Counted from the first letter of the stretch, positions 39,891 through 48,675 are shown. The stretch is DNA of 64,000 nt from Phycisphaerales bacterium (GCA_029260515.1 JAJDDC010000060.1:124001-188000), one strand, 5' to 3'. The notes: a model not told the origin generated them from the sequence alone. Numbers and translations are program-made.

Positions 39891-39942
39891 GGGGGGCGGG
39901 CCCGGGGGATCAAGCCCCGGCTCGGCCACCGCACGGATCCCG

Positions 39943-40797
39943 ATGCTCCTGATCGACGCGTACAACGTGATCGGCGCCCGCTGGGCCCTGCCCGCCGAGA
40001 TCCGCCCGCGCACGGTCCCCGCCCTGCTGGGGCTGGTCGCGCAGAGCCGGTACGCCAGACGGCGGATCAGGGTGGTCTGCGATGGGCGTCCCGGGCCCGA
40101 GTGGCGTGAGCACGGCATCCTGGAGACCGCGTGCGGCCAGCTCTGGACAAGGCTGGGGCGGGCCGAGGTGCTGTTCTCGGGCAGGGGCGTCGAGGCCGAC
40201 GATGTGATCGAGGACATCCTCGAAGCCAGGGGCGGGATGTCGATCCTGATGGTCTCGTCGGACCGTCGCCTGATCCGGGCGGCCGGGCGGGCCGGGGCGG
40301 ACCAGATCGGCAACGGGACGTTTCTTCGACAGCTGCGTGCGGACCTGGGTGAGGGCGAGGAGGCGATGCCCGCGATGGTCGCGGACGTGCCCCTGGATCG
40401 GCACGCGGTCGAGGGCTGGATGCGCGAGTTCGGGATCGAGCCGCCGCCCGAACCCGAAGCGTCCGAGCCCCACGCGTCAGCACCCCAGGCCGAGCCGCCC
40501 GCACAAACACCGCGCCCCGGACAACCCGAAGCGCAGCCGCCGGGATTCGGCGAGCGGCTGCAGATCCCGGCCCCGACGCCGGACGCGTCGGATCATCAAG
40601 ACCAGCCCGCGGGCGTCGGGGCGGCGGGCGGAGTCGGCGAGGACAGGGCCGCGGAGGTCGAGCCGCTGGATCCCCTGCTCGCGGCGGCCTTCGAAGAGTG
40701 GCGGGGACGCCTGCGTGCGGACGATCTTGAGATGAGCAGATGGATCACGGGTGTGCAACCAATCCGGGGCAAGGGCGGTCGCGGCGGGCGGCGCTGA
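39943..40797 (+). CDS. NYN-domain (YacP-like) putative ribonuclease
   Basis: A 284-residue protein whose first ~165 residues are a NYN/PIN-like nuclease domain: 'MLLIDAYNVIG' at the very N-terminus, 'IRVVCDGRPG', 'VLFSGRGVEADDVIEDIL' and 'ILMVSSDRRLIRAA' supply the acidic residues (Asp, EADD, D) that bind metal. This is the YacP/Rae1 group, ribosome-associated RNA endonucleases in Firmicutes. A Pro/Ala/Gln-rich linker of about 70 residues follows, then a short conserved-looking tail ('PLLAAAFEEWRGRLRADDLEMSRWI'). The start at the 'MLLIDAYN' Met matches the fold exactly. The 3' end overlaps the next gene by 58 bp. Confidence 0.82.
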   Translation: MLLIDAYNVIGARWALPAEIRPRTVPALLGLVAQSRYARRRIRVVCDGRPGPEWREHGILETACGQLWTRLGRAEVLFSGRGVEADDVIEDILEARGGMSILMVSSDRRLIRAAGRAGADQIGNGTFLRQLRADLGEGEEAMPAMVADVPLDRHAVEGWMREFGIEPPPEPEASEPHASAPQAEPPAQTPRPGQPEAQPPGFGERLQIPAPTPDASDHQDQPAGVGAAGGVGEDRAAEVEPLDPLLAAAFEEWRGRLRADDLEMSRWITGVQPIRGKGGRGGRR

Positions 40798-41198
40798 TCA
40801 GCGTCGCCCTGCTGGCGTGCGTGTCGGCGGGGGGGTGCGTGCTCGAGCAGGTGCGTGCGACGCCACCGGGCGCCGAGGAGCGCGAGGTCCGGGGCGTGTC
40901 GAGCACGTACGCGCTGGGGCGGCTCGAGAGCCGGCTCTCGTCGGACACGCGCGTCGAGGCGGTGGTCGCCGCGGCCCGGCAGTCGCTTGAGCGGCGTGGC
41001 TACACGATCAAGTCCGTCACCGCGACCCGCGACGAGGGATACATCAAGGCACGGGGCGGGCGGCACGGCGACACCGTCATCGTCCGCTCGTACAACGAGT
41101 TCGAGAAGACCTACGTCCGCATCCGCGTCTGGCCTATGTCCGACGGCGACATCTCGCTGTCGATTATGGACGACCTGCTCGCGCGCCTCGGGTATTGA
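40740..41198 (+). CDS. Hypothetical exported lipoprotein
   Basis: A 152-residue protein with a basic N-terminus (QGRSRRAA), a hydrophobic stretch 'LISVALLACVSAGGC' with two candidate lipobox Cys residues, and a small alpha/beta domain ('EAVVAAARQSLERRGYTIKS', 'HGDTVIVRSYNEFEKTYVRIRVWP'). The latter resembles small periplasmic DUF3568-like domains, but I cannot assign a family. The ATG at 40740 lies inside the preceding nuclease gene in another frame (58-bp overlap). No later start keeps the signal sequence, so the overlap is probably real. Confidence 0.6.
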   Translation: MDHGCATNPGQGRSRRAALISVALLACVSAGGCVLEQVRATPPGAEEREVRGVSSTYALGRLESRLSSDTRVEAVVAAARQSLERRGYTIKSVTATRDEGYIKARGGRHGDTVIVRSYNEFEKTYVRIRVWPMSDGDISLSIMDDLLARLGY

Positions 41199-41344
41199 GC
41201 GGGCCGGTAACCGCTCGGGTTCCCGGTCCTTGCCGGCGCACCAGTGCACAATTACGGATATCGCTCGCCCAGAAAAGCATCGGGGGTAGGGTTCCTGTGG
41301 CCCGGCGATGTCAGGGCCGCGACACCCAGGCAGTGAGAAAACAG

Positions 41345-42625
41345 ATGCCCGCGACTCTCCGTATCCCGGCCATTGCTGTAGCCGCGGCCCTGTGCGCGCA
41401 CGCGGCGGCGCAGGACCGGCCGATGCATGCCAATCTCTCCCCGGCCCTGCTCCCGATGTACCGAGACCTGCTCACGGGCGGGACCGGCGACCTGCTCATC
41501 ATCGGCGACTCGCTCACGGTCCGCCCCGGGACCTTCACCTACGCGATAGACGACCTGCTGTGGGAGGCGCACGGGATCGCGGGCGACGGATTCCGCGGGA
41601 TCGGTCAGGGCTTCGACGCGGACATGCGCCAGGGGATCTCCGCCGTCGGCGGGAACGGATATTGGCAGAGTGGCGCCAGCGGCGGGCGCGAGCCCTACTA
41701 CGGGCCGTACACCCTCGAAGGCGGCTTCATCGAGCTCAATCCGGGCGGCCACCGGACGTACCACGTCTTCGGGCCGCACGTCCGGGTCTACTACGTCACC
41801 CAGCCGGGAGGGGGCGCGTTCCAGGTCATCTCGGGTGGCAAGCCGCTGGCGCTCGTCGGCACGGCGGGCGAGCTCGGGCATGGGTTTGTGGACGTCGATC
41901 TCGGCGGGTCGGGGCTCGACGTCCGCGAGCTGACCGTCAGAGCAGCGCCCGGGTCCGAAGGTCCCCTCGTGGTCTCGGCGTTCGAGATGCGGACTGGCGC
42001 CGGCGGGTACATGCAGCACTACGCCGGACGCGGCGGTGTAGGCCCGGAGGACTTCCTCACCGCCGACCGCGCGACGTTCTCGTCGATCGTCGGATCGATC
42101 GATCCCGACGCCGTGCTCATCATGCTCGACTGGAGCGGCTACGACGAGCCGCCCGGTTTCCGCGCGGACATCGAATCACTGATCGAGCGGGTGCACGACG
42201 GCGCCCCGGGCGCTCGGATCGTGCTGCTCACGCACCATCCATTCAAGGAGACGATCGCCACCCAGGCCGACACGTACCTGGCCATCGCGGAGGCGGGCGG
42301 GCACGGCTACGTGAACCTCTACGATCTCTTTGACGGACGCGAGGAGCTGGAGGCGCTCGGATATTTCGACGATTTCGTGCACCTCTCCCCGGAGGGTGGG
42401 CGGTACGTCGGCGGGTACCTCTTCGATCTGTTCGAGGCGTACGGGCGGGCGGGTGTGGCCGCGGACCAGAACGGGGACGCGGAGCTAGACCACACCGACG
42501 TGCTTGCGTTCCTCGAATCGTTCACCCAGCGGCGTGCGTCGGCCGACCTGGCGGCGCCCGAGGGGGTGTGGGACTACTCGGATGTGACCGCGTTCCTGGT
42601 CTCGTTCGGGCTCGCGAGCGAGTGA
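41345..42625 (+). CDS. Exported SGNH/GDSL-type hydrolase with dockerin-like tail
   Basis: A 426-residue protein with a short signal peptide (MPATLRIPAIAVAAALCAHAAAQ). The SGNH hydrolase core shows the Ser block 'LLIIGDSLTVRPG', a Gly/Asn block 'GGNGYWQSG', and the Asp/His block 'DDFVHLSPEGGRYVGGYL'. Such enzymes deacetylate or hydrolyse esters on glycans or lipids. The last ~55 residues ('DQNGDAELDHTDVLAFLESF', 'ADLAAPEGVWDYSDVTAFL') are a GC-type dockerin variant without the flanking Cys pair seen in the other two. The upstream open frame is not used: the signal peptide fixes the start. The gene is convergent with citrate synthase, 18 bp away. Confidence 0.8.
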   Translation: MPATLRIPAIAVAAALCAHAAAQDRPMHANLSPALLPMYRDLLTGGTGDLLIIGDSLTVRPGTFTYAIDDLLWEAHGIAGDGFRGIGQGFDADMRQGISAVGGNGYWQSGASGGREPYYGPYTLEGGFIELNPGGHRTYHVFGPHVRVYYVTQPGGGAFQVISGGKPLALVGTAGELGHGFVDVDLGGSGLDVRELTVRAAPGSEGPLVVSAFEMRTGAGGYMQHYAGRGGVGPEDFLTADRATFSSIVGSIDPDAVLIMLDWSGYDEPPGFRADIESLIERVHDGAPGARIVLLTHHPFKETIATQADTYLAIAEAGGHGYVNLYDLFDGREELEALGYFDDFVHLSPEGGRYVGGYLFDLFEAYGRAGVAADQNGDAELDHTDVLAFLESFTQRRASADLAAPEGVWDYSDVTAFLVSFGLASE

Positions 42626-42643
42626 CGGGCGATCGTTCGTGGC

Positions 42644-43774
42644 TCAGCGCTGGTCGATCGGCACGTACGGCGCGTCGTGCGGGCCGACGTAGTTGACCGT
42701 CGGGCGGAACAGGCGGTTGTCGCCCAGCTGCTCGATCACGTGCCCCGCCCAGCCCGCGATACGCGAGAGGGCGAACATGGGCGTGAACAGGTCGAGCTTC
42801 AGCCCGATGCAGTGGTACGTGGTCGCCGAGTAGAAGTCCACGTTGGGGTAGATCCCCTTGGACGCGACCTCGCGCTCCATGATCTCCTCGATCGCGTGCG
42901 ACTTCAGGTACAGGTCGGTGTTGCCCGTGTCGTCGGCCAGCTGCTTTGCCAGGGCCATCAGCTCGGTCGCCCGCGGGTCCTTGGCCTTGTAGACCCGGTG
43001 CCCGAAGCCCATGATCCGCTCCTTGCGCTCCAGCTTGCCCATGACGTACGCCTCGGCGTCGTCCACCGAGTCGATCTCGTTGAGCATCCGCATCACGCCC
43101 TCGTTGGCCCCGCCGTGCAGCGGGCCACGCAGCGAGCCGATCGCGCCCGTCAGCGCCGAGTAGACGTCCGACAGGGTCGAGATGATGACACGGGCGGCGA
43201 AGGTCGAGTTGTTGAGCCCGTGGTCGGCGTGGGTGATCATGCAGATGTCGAACGCCCGGGCCATCGCGGGCGTCGGCTTCTTGGCGTTGAGCATGTACAT
43301 GAAGTTCTCGGAGAACGACAGCGACGGGTCGGGTTTGACGAACTCCTCGCCGCGTCGGTGCCTGTCGAAGCACGCGACGATCGAGGGCGCCTGGGCCAGG
43401 ATGTTCAGCGACTTGTCGCGGGCCGCCTCGACCGTGTTGTCGTTGGGGCTCGGGTCGTGCATCGCCAGGGCGCTGACCATCGTCCGAAGCATGTGCATCG
43501 GCTGGGCGTCCTTGGGCAGGTGCTTGATCCGCCCGGCGATCCCCTCGGGCAGCTCGTACCGCGAGCGGAGCTCGCTGGTGAACGACGCCAGTTCCGTCTT
43601 CGTCGGCAGGCGCCTGTTCCAGAGGAGGAAGACGGTCTCCTCGAACGTGGACTTGGAGGCAAGCTCGCCGATCGGGATGCCGACGTACTCGAGGATCCCG
43701 GCGGTCCCGTCGATGTAGGACGTCTCGGTCTCGGCGGCGACAACGCCCTCAAGGCCCTTGGAGAAGGTGGTCAT
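42644..43774 (-). CDS. gltA: Citrate synthase
   Basis: A 376-residue enzyme condensing acetyl-CoA and oxaloacetate in the TCA cycle. Active-site His residues lie in 'MITHADHGLNNSTFAAR' and 'RGPLHGGANEGVM', and the catalytic Asp is in 'GFGHRVYKAKDPRA'. The length and 'YIDG..GIL.Y.GIPI' N-terminus match the short, NADH-insensitive type found in Gram-positives and Thermus. I chose the ATG at 43774 (MTTFSKGLEGV); the 27-codon upstream extension is Arg/Pro-rich and unsupported. GAGGGG precedes the start. It is transcribed divergently from the rhomboid gene. Confidence 0.95.
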   Translation of the reverse strand: MTTFSKGLEGVVAAETETSYIDGTAGILEYVGIPIGELASKSTFEETVFLLWNRRLPTKTELASFTSELRSRYELPEGIAGRIKHLPKDAQPMHMLRTMVSALAMHDPSPNDNTVEAARDKSLNILAQAPSIVACFDRHRRGEEFVKPDPSLSFSENFMYMLNAKKPTPAMARAFDICMITHADHGLNNSTFAARVIISTLSDVYSALTGAIGSLRGPLHGGANEGVMRMLNEIDSVDDAEAYVMGKLERKERIMGFGHRVYKAKDPRATELMALAKQLADDTGNTDLYLKSHAIEEIMEREVASKGIYPNVDFYSATTYHCIGLKLDLFTPMFALSRIAGWAGHVIEQLGDNRLFRPTVNYVGPHDAPYVPIDQR

Positions 43775-43944
43775 CAAGGCGGTCCCCTCGTGGACAAAGC
43801 TCTGCGGTGGATTGCGTCGTTCCGGGCGTGTGTCCCTGCCAGGCGCCCGAGCCACGGACTATAGAAACGCCCGGCGCCCCCCGCCACACGACGCCCGTCG
43901 GACCGCGTTGTGCGTCCCTGGCGCGGGGGCGGTGGGGGGCGGGG

Positions 43945-43950
43945 TACCAT
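43945..43950 (+). promoter_or_regulatory. -10 element of the rhomboid gene, leaderless type
   Basis: TACCAT ends 6 nt before the GTG at 43957, so transcription should start on the initiation codon itself. There is no Shine-Dalgarno sequence. Confidence 0.5.
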
Positions 43951-43956
43951 CGCGCC

Positions 43957-45123
43957 GTGCTCCTGCCCCTTGGCACAGACCGCCGATCCGTCCGCCCGGC
44001 TGTCGTCACGCCCACGCTCATCGTCATCAACATCCTCGTCCACCTCGCGATGGAGGTCGTCGCACGCACGGACCCGGGCCTCTGGGACCGGATCGTGGAC
44101 TGGGGGGACGTCGGCGGCGACCGCTTCGTGTGGTGGGGGCTGGTCACCAGCCTCTTCCTGCACGGCGACTGGCTGCACGTGGGCGGGAACATGCTCTTCC
44201 TCTGGGTATTCGGCCCGCCCGTCGAGGACCGGTTCGGGAAGCTCGGGTTCGCGGGCCTGTACTTCCTCGGCGGGGCTGCGGCGGGGGGGCTGCACTCGGC
44301 GTTCGATCCCAACCCCGCGATCGGGGCATCGGGCGCGGTCTCCGCGGTCGCCGGCGCGTTCCTCGTCCTCTTCCCGAGGATCTCCATCCGGTGTTTCTGG
44401 TTCTTCACGCTCTCGGTCATCCCGGTCCCGGCCTGGTGGTTCATCGGACTGGCGATCGCGTGGGATTTCCTGAGCCAGTCGATGGGGGGGGGAGATCGGA
44501 TCGCCCACCTGGCCCACCTTGGGGGGTACGCGTTCGGGTTCGTGCTGAGCATGGCCTTGCTCTGGGCCAGGGTGTTCCCACGCGAGCCGTACGACCTGTT
44601 CACGATCTTCCGCCAGGCGAAGCGGCGCCGTGACCTGAAAGCGGCGGCCGCGACGACGCTGGTCTCACGCCCCGAGGCCGCCCAGGCCCGCACGCCCAGG
44701 CACAACGCGCGGACCGACGCGCTGGCCGCGGCCCGCGCACAGGTCTGCGTCCACGTCGCGGACGGGCGTCTCGACGACGCGGTCGGCGCGTACGCGGCGC
44801 TGCGGGAGAAGTTCTCGGAGATGCCCGGCGCGATCACACTACCGCGCAACGCGCAGTACGAGGTCGCCAACCAGCTCGTACGCCTCGAGCGCCGCGCCGA
44901 GGCCGCGGAGGCGTACGAGCGGTTCCTCGAGGCGTACCCGACCGACCGTGAGGCGGACATGGTCCGCCTGATGCACGGGCGCCTGCTCGGGCGGTACCTG
45001 GGCGAGCACGACCGCGCGGTCGAGCTGCTCGAGCGCGTGCTCGACGACGTCCACGACGAGGAGCTGCGCGAGCTGGCCAGCGAGGAGCTGGCGGCGCTGC
45101 GGGCCGAGGAGGGTTCGGCATGA
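43957..45123 (+). CDS. Rhomboid-family intramembrane serine protease with TPR-like C-terminus
   Basis: A 388-residue protein. About 1-205 is the six-TM rhomboid core: 'FLHGDWLHVGGNMLFLWVFG' carries the HxxxN oxyanion motif, 'AIGASGAVSAVAGAF' the catalytic Ser in GxSG, and 'HLAHLGGYAFGF' the catalytic His. It would cleave membrane helices of client proteins. The cytoplasmic tail (about 255-385) has TPR-like repeats ('GRLDDAVGAYAALREKF', 'AEAAEAYERFLEAYPTD', 'HDRAVELLERVL'), as in several bacterial rhomboids, and may recruit partners. The GTG start at 43957 sits 6 nt from a -10 hexamer. trpF overlaps its stop by 4 bp (ATGA). Confidence 0.88.
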   Translation: MLLPLGTDRRSVRPAVVTPTLIVINILVHLAMEVVARTDPGLWDRIVDWGDVGGDRFVWWGLVTSLFLHGDWLHVGGNMLFLWVFGPPVEDRFGKLGFAGLYFLGGAAAGGLHSAFDPNPAIGASGAVSAVAGAFLVLFPRISIRCFWFFTLSVIPVPAWWFIGLAIAWDFLSQSMGGGDRIAHLAHLGGYAFGFVLSMALLWARVFPREPYDLFTIFRQAKRRRDLKAAAATTLVSRPEAAQARTPRHNARTDALAAARAQVCVHVADGRLDDAVGAYAALREKFSEMPGAITLPRNAQYEVANQLVRLERRAEAAEAYERFLEAYPTDREADMVRLMHGRLLGRYLGEHDRAVELLERVLDDVHDEELRELASEELAALRAEEGSA

Positions 45124-45764
45124 GCGGGGCACGATTCGGCAGGACTCGCGTCAAGGTGTGCGGCGTGCGCGACGTCGAGACCGCGCTGGCCGCGGCCGAG
45201 GCAGGCGCTGATGCGGTCGGCCTCATGTTCGTCGAGCGGTCGCCCCGTGCGATCGACGCGGAGGTGGCACGCGCGATCATCGGCGCCCTGCCGCCCCTGG
45301 TCACGCCCGTCGGCGTCGTCGCGGACCTGGACGTGGACACGTTCTGCGACCTGGAGGGCGAGTGCCCCGCGCCCCTGTTCCAGCTGCACGGCGGCGAGGA
45401 CGTCAAGACCGTCCAGTCGTGCGGGCCGGGCGTCATCAAGGCGTTCCGCTACGACGAGGCGACCATCGACTCGCAGCTCGCCCGCTGGGGCGGGCTCGAC
45501 GAGGTGGACGCGATCCTCATCGACGGCTCGTCGGGGGGCGAGGGCAGCGCGTTCGACTGGGCGGCCCTCGCGCCGAAGCTCGAGGGCTTCACAAAGCCCG
45601 TCTTCTTGGCGGGCGGGCTTACGCCCCACAACGTCGGCGAGGCGATCCGCGCGATCCGCCCGTACGCGGTCGATGTGTCGAGCGGTGTCGAGTCGGCGCC
45701 GGGTGTGAAAGACCTCGCCCTGATCAGGGCGTTCTGTCAGAGTGTCCGCGCGGCGGACGCCTAG
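45120..45764 (+). CDS. trpF: Phosphoribosylanthranilate isomerase
   Basis: A 214-residue TIM-barrel enzyme converting phosphoribosylanthranilate to CdRP in tryptophan synthesis. The catalytic Cys is in 'RVKVCGVRDVETA' and the catalytic Asp in 'VAD.DVDTF'. 'LFQLHGGED', 'FLAGGLTPHNVGEAI' and the phosphate-binding 'AVDVSSGVESAPGVKD' are also present. The start overlaps the rhomboid stop (ATGA), so the two genes are coupled although functionally unrelated. Other trp genes are not adjacent. The 3' end overlaps the convergent shikimate kinase gene by 4 bp. Confidence 0.95.
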   Translation: MSGARFGRTRVKVCGVRDVETALAAAEAGADAVGLMFVERSPRAIDAEVARAIIGALPPLVTPVGVVADLDVDTFCDLEGECPAPLFQLHGGEDVKTVQSCGPGVIKAFRYDEATIDSQLARWGGLDEVDAILIDGSSGGEGSAFDWAALAPKLEGFTKPVFLAGGLTPHNVGEAIRAIRPYAVDVSSGVESAPGVKDLALIRAFCQSVRAADA

Positions 45765-46285
45765 GGCGCCGCGATCAACGCGAGCGCGTCCACGACCTCG
45801 TCCTGGCTCAGCTCGTCAACATCGAGCACGCGCCCGAGCGATCTATACAGCGCGTCGCGCGAGTCGAAGATTTCGTCGAGTTCGGGGATCGTGCCCTTGC
45901 CCGTGAGGCTCGGTCGCAGGTCCAGTTCGGTGCGGATCAGGCGGGCGCGGAGCGTCTCGGGCTTGGCCCGGAGGTACACGATCGTCGCGCCGCTGTCCTC
46001 GAGTTGCGCGGCCGCCCCGGGCGCCGTGGGCGTGCCGCCCCCGAGCGCGAGGACGGTGTCGGCTTCATCGAGTTGTGTCGTTAGGGAACGGACCTCGGCG
46101 GCGCGGAACGCGGGCTCGCCGTGACGCTTGAGCGCGTCGCCCGCGCTCGTCTCGCCCATGAGCGTGGGTGTCAGGTCATCGAGATCGACGAAGCGGCGTC
46201 CGAGGCGATTCGCCAGCGCACGCCCGCAGGTCGTCTTCCCGCTGCCGCGGAGCCCGATGAGCACGATCGGAGGGCGCCTGTCCAT
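45761..46285 (-). CDS. aroK: Shikimate kinase
   Basis: A 174-residue P-loop kinase phosphorylating shikimate toward chorismate. The Walker A is 'LIGLRGSGKTTCGRALA', the shikimate-binding DLDD is in 'FVDLDDLTP', 'FRAAEVRSL' supplies the conserved FR..E, and 'LALGGGTP' is the Walker-B-like GGG. The lid segment is 'ELDLRPSLTG'. I chose the ATG at 46285 because a -10 TAGCCT ends 7 nt before it; the nine-codon upstream alternative would place that hexamer inside the gene. Aromatic-pathway enzymes AroK and TrpF are thus convergent neighbours. Confidence 0.93.
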   Translation of the reverse strand: MDRRPPIVLIGLRGSGKTTCGRALANRLGRRFVDLDDLTPTLMGETSAGDALKRHGEPAFRAAEVRSLTTQLDEADTVLALGGGTPTAPGAAAQLEDSGATIVYLRAKPETLRARLIRTELDLRPSLTGKGTIPELDEIFDSRDALYRSLGRVLDVDELSQDEVVDALALIAAP

Positions 46286-46292
46286 CGCGACC

Positions 46293-46298
46293 AGGCTA
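46293..46298 (-). promoter_or_regulatory. -10 element of aroK overlapping the upstream stop codon
   Basis: On the minus strand TAGCCT contains the TAG stop codon of the AsmA-like gene and ends 7 nt before the aroK ATG. It predicts a leaderless aroK mRNA besides any read-through from upstream. Confidence 0.4.
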
Positions 46299-47930
46299 CC
46301 CGCCCACGCCAAGGGGCTGGACCGTGACCGTCGGGTCCGAGAGCGTGCCCCTGACGCGGTAGGTCGCGAGCTGGTCGGTGACCTTGCCGATGAGGTCGCC
46401 CACCTTGCCCAGCATGCTCTGGAGCTTTTCGAGGGGGCCCGCGTTGACCTTGAGGTCCAGCGTCTGGTCGAAGCCGACCGTGCCCGTCCCCCGGGCGGCG
46501 ATCGACTTGGTCGTGATCTCGCTCTGGGTGATGACGGCGCGCCCTGGCTCGAGCGTGAAGAGGACGTCGGCCTTGTGCGTCCGCTCGCGGGCCTGGCCGA
46601 ACGACGCGATCTCCGCGACCTGGGCGAGCTGCTTGAGCCCGGGGACGGTCACGAGCACGCCGTCGCGGACGTGCACCTCGCCGTCGCCGCGGACCGTGCC
46701 AGCGGGGTCGGCGAGGCTGAACTCGGCGCCCGCGCGCCCGTGGGCGATGCCCGCCAGCTCCGGACCCTGGCCCTCGGGCGCCGTGTGTCGGAGCAACTGT
46801 TCGAGATCGAGTCCCTCGAACGTCGTGTTCAGCTCGCCCGGGAAGCCCTCGGCGAGCAGGTTGGCGGCGCCCGACGCGAAGATGGCCCCGCCGATCGCGC
46901 TCGCCTCGAACCGCTCGAGGCGCCCGGTGCCCTGGGCGAGCGAGACACGGGCCTCGACGTGCTCGATGGGCAGGCGGCGTTCGGCGGTGGCGATGGAGAA
47001 GCCGTCGAGCGAGGCGTCGAGTGTCGCCGTCGCGCCCGAGGGGTCGCGCACCGGGACGGCGCCCGAGAAGGTGGCGCGCAGCTCGCCCCGCGCCTCGCTC
47101 GTGCGCGCCAGGTCGGCCAGCCGGGGCGGGAGCGAGCCGATCGTGCCCTCGTCGAGCCAGACGCGGGCGCTGCCCTCGCGCACGTCCGCGGTCAGCGAGT
47201 CGATGTTGAACCAGCCCCTGGCCGCCAGCTCGAGGCCAGGCGAGCGCCCGGTGTTCAGGTCGATCGCGTACCAGCCCGGGCCGGCGGGCGCGTCCTCGGG
47301 CGCGTCGGCGCCCCCGGGCACGACGCCCAGCTCGGCGGTGAACCCCTCGACGAGCATGGGCGGGGCGCCCGAGCCGTCGTCGATCGAGACGTCGAGATCC
47401 TTGACCACGATCTTCCTGAGGACGAAGACGTTGGAGAGTGTCGTGTTCTGCGCGGGGACGTCCGGGTCGATCACGGGCGGGCTGGCGCCGTCCCTCGGCC
47501 TGACAAGGGGGACCAGGCCCTTCACGCCCCCGGTCTGCGGGTCCATGATGATGTTGAGTGTCCCGCCCTCGACGCTGATCCGCTCGATCTTGATCGGTTC
47601 ACCCCTGGTGGGGACCTCGGCGAGCGTGAGCACGAGCGAGGAAACGTCGATGATCCGTGTGCCGTCGTCGGCGGTGAGCGTCGCGTTGGTGAGGCGGACC
47701 GTGCCCGGCGCGTCGTAGTCGATGGATTCGAACGCGAGCGTGGGCTCGAGGTGGGTGTTGACGATGGCCAGGATTTGCTTTGCGACGTAGTCGCGGATGT
47801 CCGCGCCCAGGTTGGTCACGCGGGCGACGATCCCGCCGCCGGGCATCGTGAAGAAGACGACGAGCCCGACGAGCGCCGCGATGGCGGCAACGGCGAGCAC
47901 TCCACCGATGATCCCTCTCGAACGCTTCAT
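46296..47930 (-). CDS. AsmA-like membrane-anchored protein
   Basis: A 544-residue protein with an N-terminal TM anchor ('IIGGVLAVAAIAALVGLVVFFT') and a long beta-rich body. Visible AsmA/DUF748-type features are 'VNTHLEPTLAFESIDYDAPG' after the anchor, a repeated 'L...G..LE' pattern, and a C-terminal module 'ALGQARE..KADVLFTLEPGRAVITQSEI' plus 'GTVGFDQTLDLKVNAGPLEKL'. AsmA-family proteins bridge the envelope and are implicated in lipid transport to the outer membrane. I chose the ATG at 47930 (MKRSRG); a TTG two codons earlier is possible. aroK follows 10 bp downstream. Confidence 0.75.
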   Translation of the reverse strand: MKRSRGIIGGVLAVAAIAALVGLVVFFTMPGGGIVARVTNLGADIRDYVAKQILAIVNTHLEPTLAFESIDYDAPGTVRLTNATLTADDGTRIIDVSSLVLTLAEVPTRGEPIKIERISVEGGTLNIIMDPQTGGVKGLVPLVRPRDGASPPVIDPDVPAQNTTLSNVFVLRKIVVKDLDVSIDDGSGAPPMLVEGFTAELGVVPGGADAPEDAPAGPGWYAIDLNTGRSPGLELAARGWFNIDSLTADVREGSARVWLDEGTIGSLPPRLADLARTSEARGELRATFSGAVPVRDPSGATATLDASLDGFSIATAERRLPIEHVEARVSLAQGTGRLERFEASAIGGAIFASGAANLLAEGFPGELNTTFEGLDLEQLLRHTAPEGQGPELAGIAHGRAGAEFSLADPAGTVRGDGEVHVRDGVLVTVPGLKQLAQVAEIASFGQARERTHKADVLFTLEPGRAVITQSEITTKSIAARGTGTVGFDQTLDLKVNAGPLEKLQSMLGKVGDLIGKVTDQLATYRVRGTLSDPTVTVQPLGVGG

Positions 47931-47935
47931 GCACA

Positions 47936-47941
47936 ACGCTA
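47936..47941 (-). promoter_or_regulatory. -10 element of the AsmA-like gene
   Basis: TAGCGT on the minus strand ends 5 nt before the ATG at 47930, with no Shine-Dalgarno sequence between. This is another leaderless-type arrangement. Confidence 0.35.
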
Positions 47942-47996
47942 GCGCGTCCGGATCAAGGCGGGGTTCACGCGAGAAAAGGAGTTGTGGAGGGGCGGT

Positions 47997-48563
47997 TTAG
48001 TCGCCCTTGACGCGGGACATGTACGAGCCGTCGGCCGTCGAGACCCGGATCTTCTCGCCGTTCTCGACAAAGGGGGGGACCTTGGTCCGCAGGCCCGTGT
48101 CGCAGGCTGCGTCCTTGAGCTGGTTGGTCGCAGTCGCGCCCTTGACGTTTGGGGGGGTGTCCTCGACCGTGACATCGACCGCCGCGGGCAGCTCGATGAC
48201 GACCGGATTCCCCTCGTAGAACAGGACAGTGCACTGGGTGTTGGGCGAGAGGTACTGCAGCGCGTCTCCCACGATGTCGGCGTTCATCTCGGACTGGTCG
48301 TAGTTCTCGAGGTCCATGAACACGCCCCCGCCCGAGCCGTCCGGGTAGAGGAACTCCATCGTGCGCCGGTCGAGCGTCGCGCCGTCCACGGTGTCGGACG
48401 AGTTGAATCGCTTCTCGGCGGTGCCCGTCCCGTCGATCGCCCGCATCTTGGCCTGGAGGTACGCGGGGCCCTTGCCGGGCTTGACGTGGTCGGTCTTGAG
48501 GACCACGTACAGTTTGCCCGAGAGGTTGATGGCGACGCCGGGACGCAGTTCGTTGACCTTCAT
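47997..48563 (-). CDS. efp: Translation elongation factor P
   Basis: A 188-residue, three-domain beta-barrel protein that relieves ribosome stalling at polyproline. The modified-Lys loop is 'HVKPGKGPAYLQAKMR', with K31 corresponding to E. coli Lys34. 'FLYPDG...FMDLENYDQ' marks domain II, and the C-terminal 'TGLRTKVPPFVENGEKIRVST' with 'G.Y..R' is domain III. The length is normal. No YjeA/EpmA-like modification gene is in the window. The ATG at 48563 is supported by 'gggag' upstream; it is transcribed divergently from the metallo-beta-lactamase-fold gene. Confidence 0.96.
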   Translation of the reverse strand: MKVNELRPGVAINLSGKLYVVLKTDHVKPGKGPAYLQAKMRAIDGTGTAEKRFNSSDTVDGATLDRRTMEFLYPDGSGGGVFMDLENYDQSEMNADIVGDALQYLSPNTQCTVLFYEGNPVVIELPAAVDVTVEDTPPNVKGATATNQLKDAACDTGLRTKVPPFVENGEKIRVSTADGSYMSRVKGD

Positions 48564-48605
48564 GGATGCTCTCGCTTGCTCCCCTACGCGTCGGGCGCTC
48601 ACGCG

Positions 48606-48634
48606 CTGACGGGCGGGGGGGACGATGGTAGGCT
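48606..48634 (+). promoter_or_regulatory. Promoter of the Tat-exported MBL-fold gene
   Basis: CTGACG (48606-48611) and TAGGCT (48629-48634) are spaced by 17 bp. The start would lie about 35 nt upstream of the ATG at 48676, leaving room for AAGGAGGAG. Confidence 0.5.
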
Positions 48635-48675
48635 CGTGGGAGCGCCGAACCGTGTTATTGCAAGGAGGAGACGCC

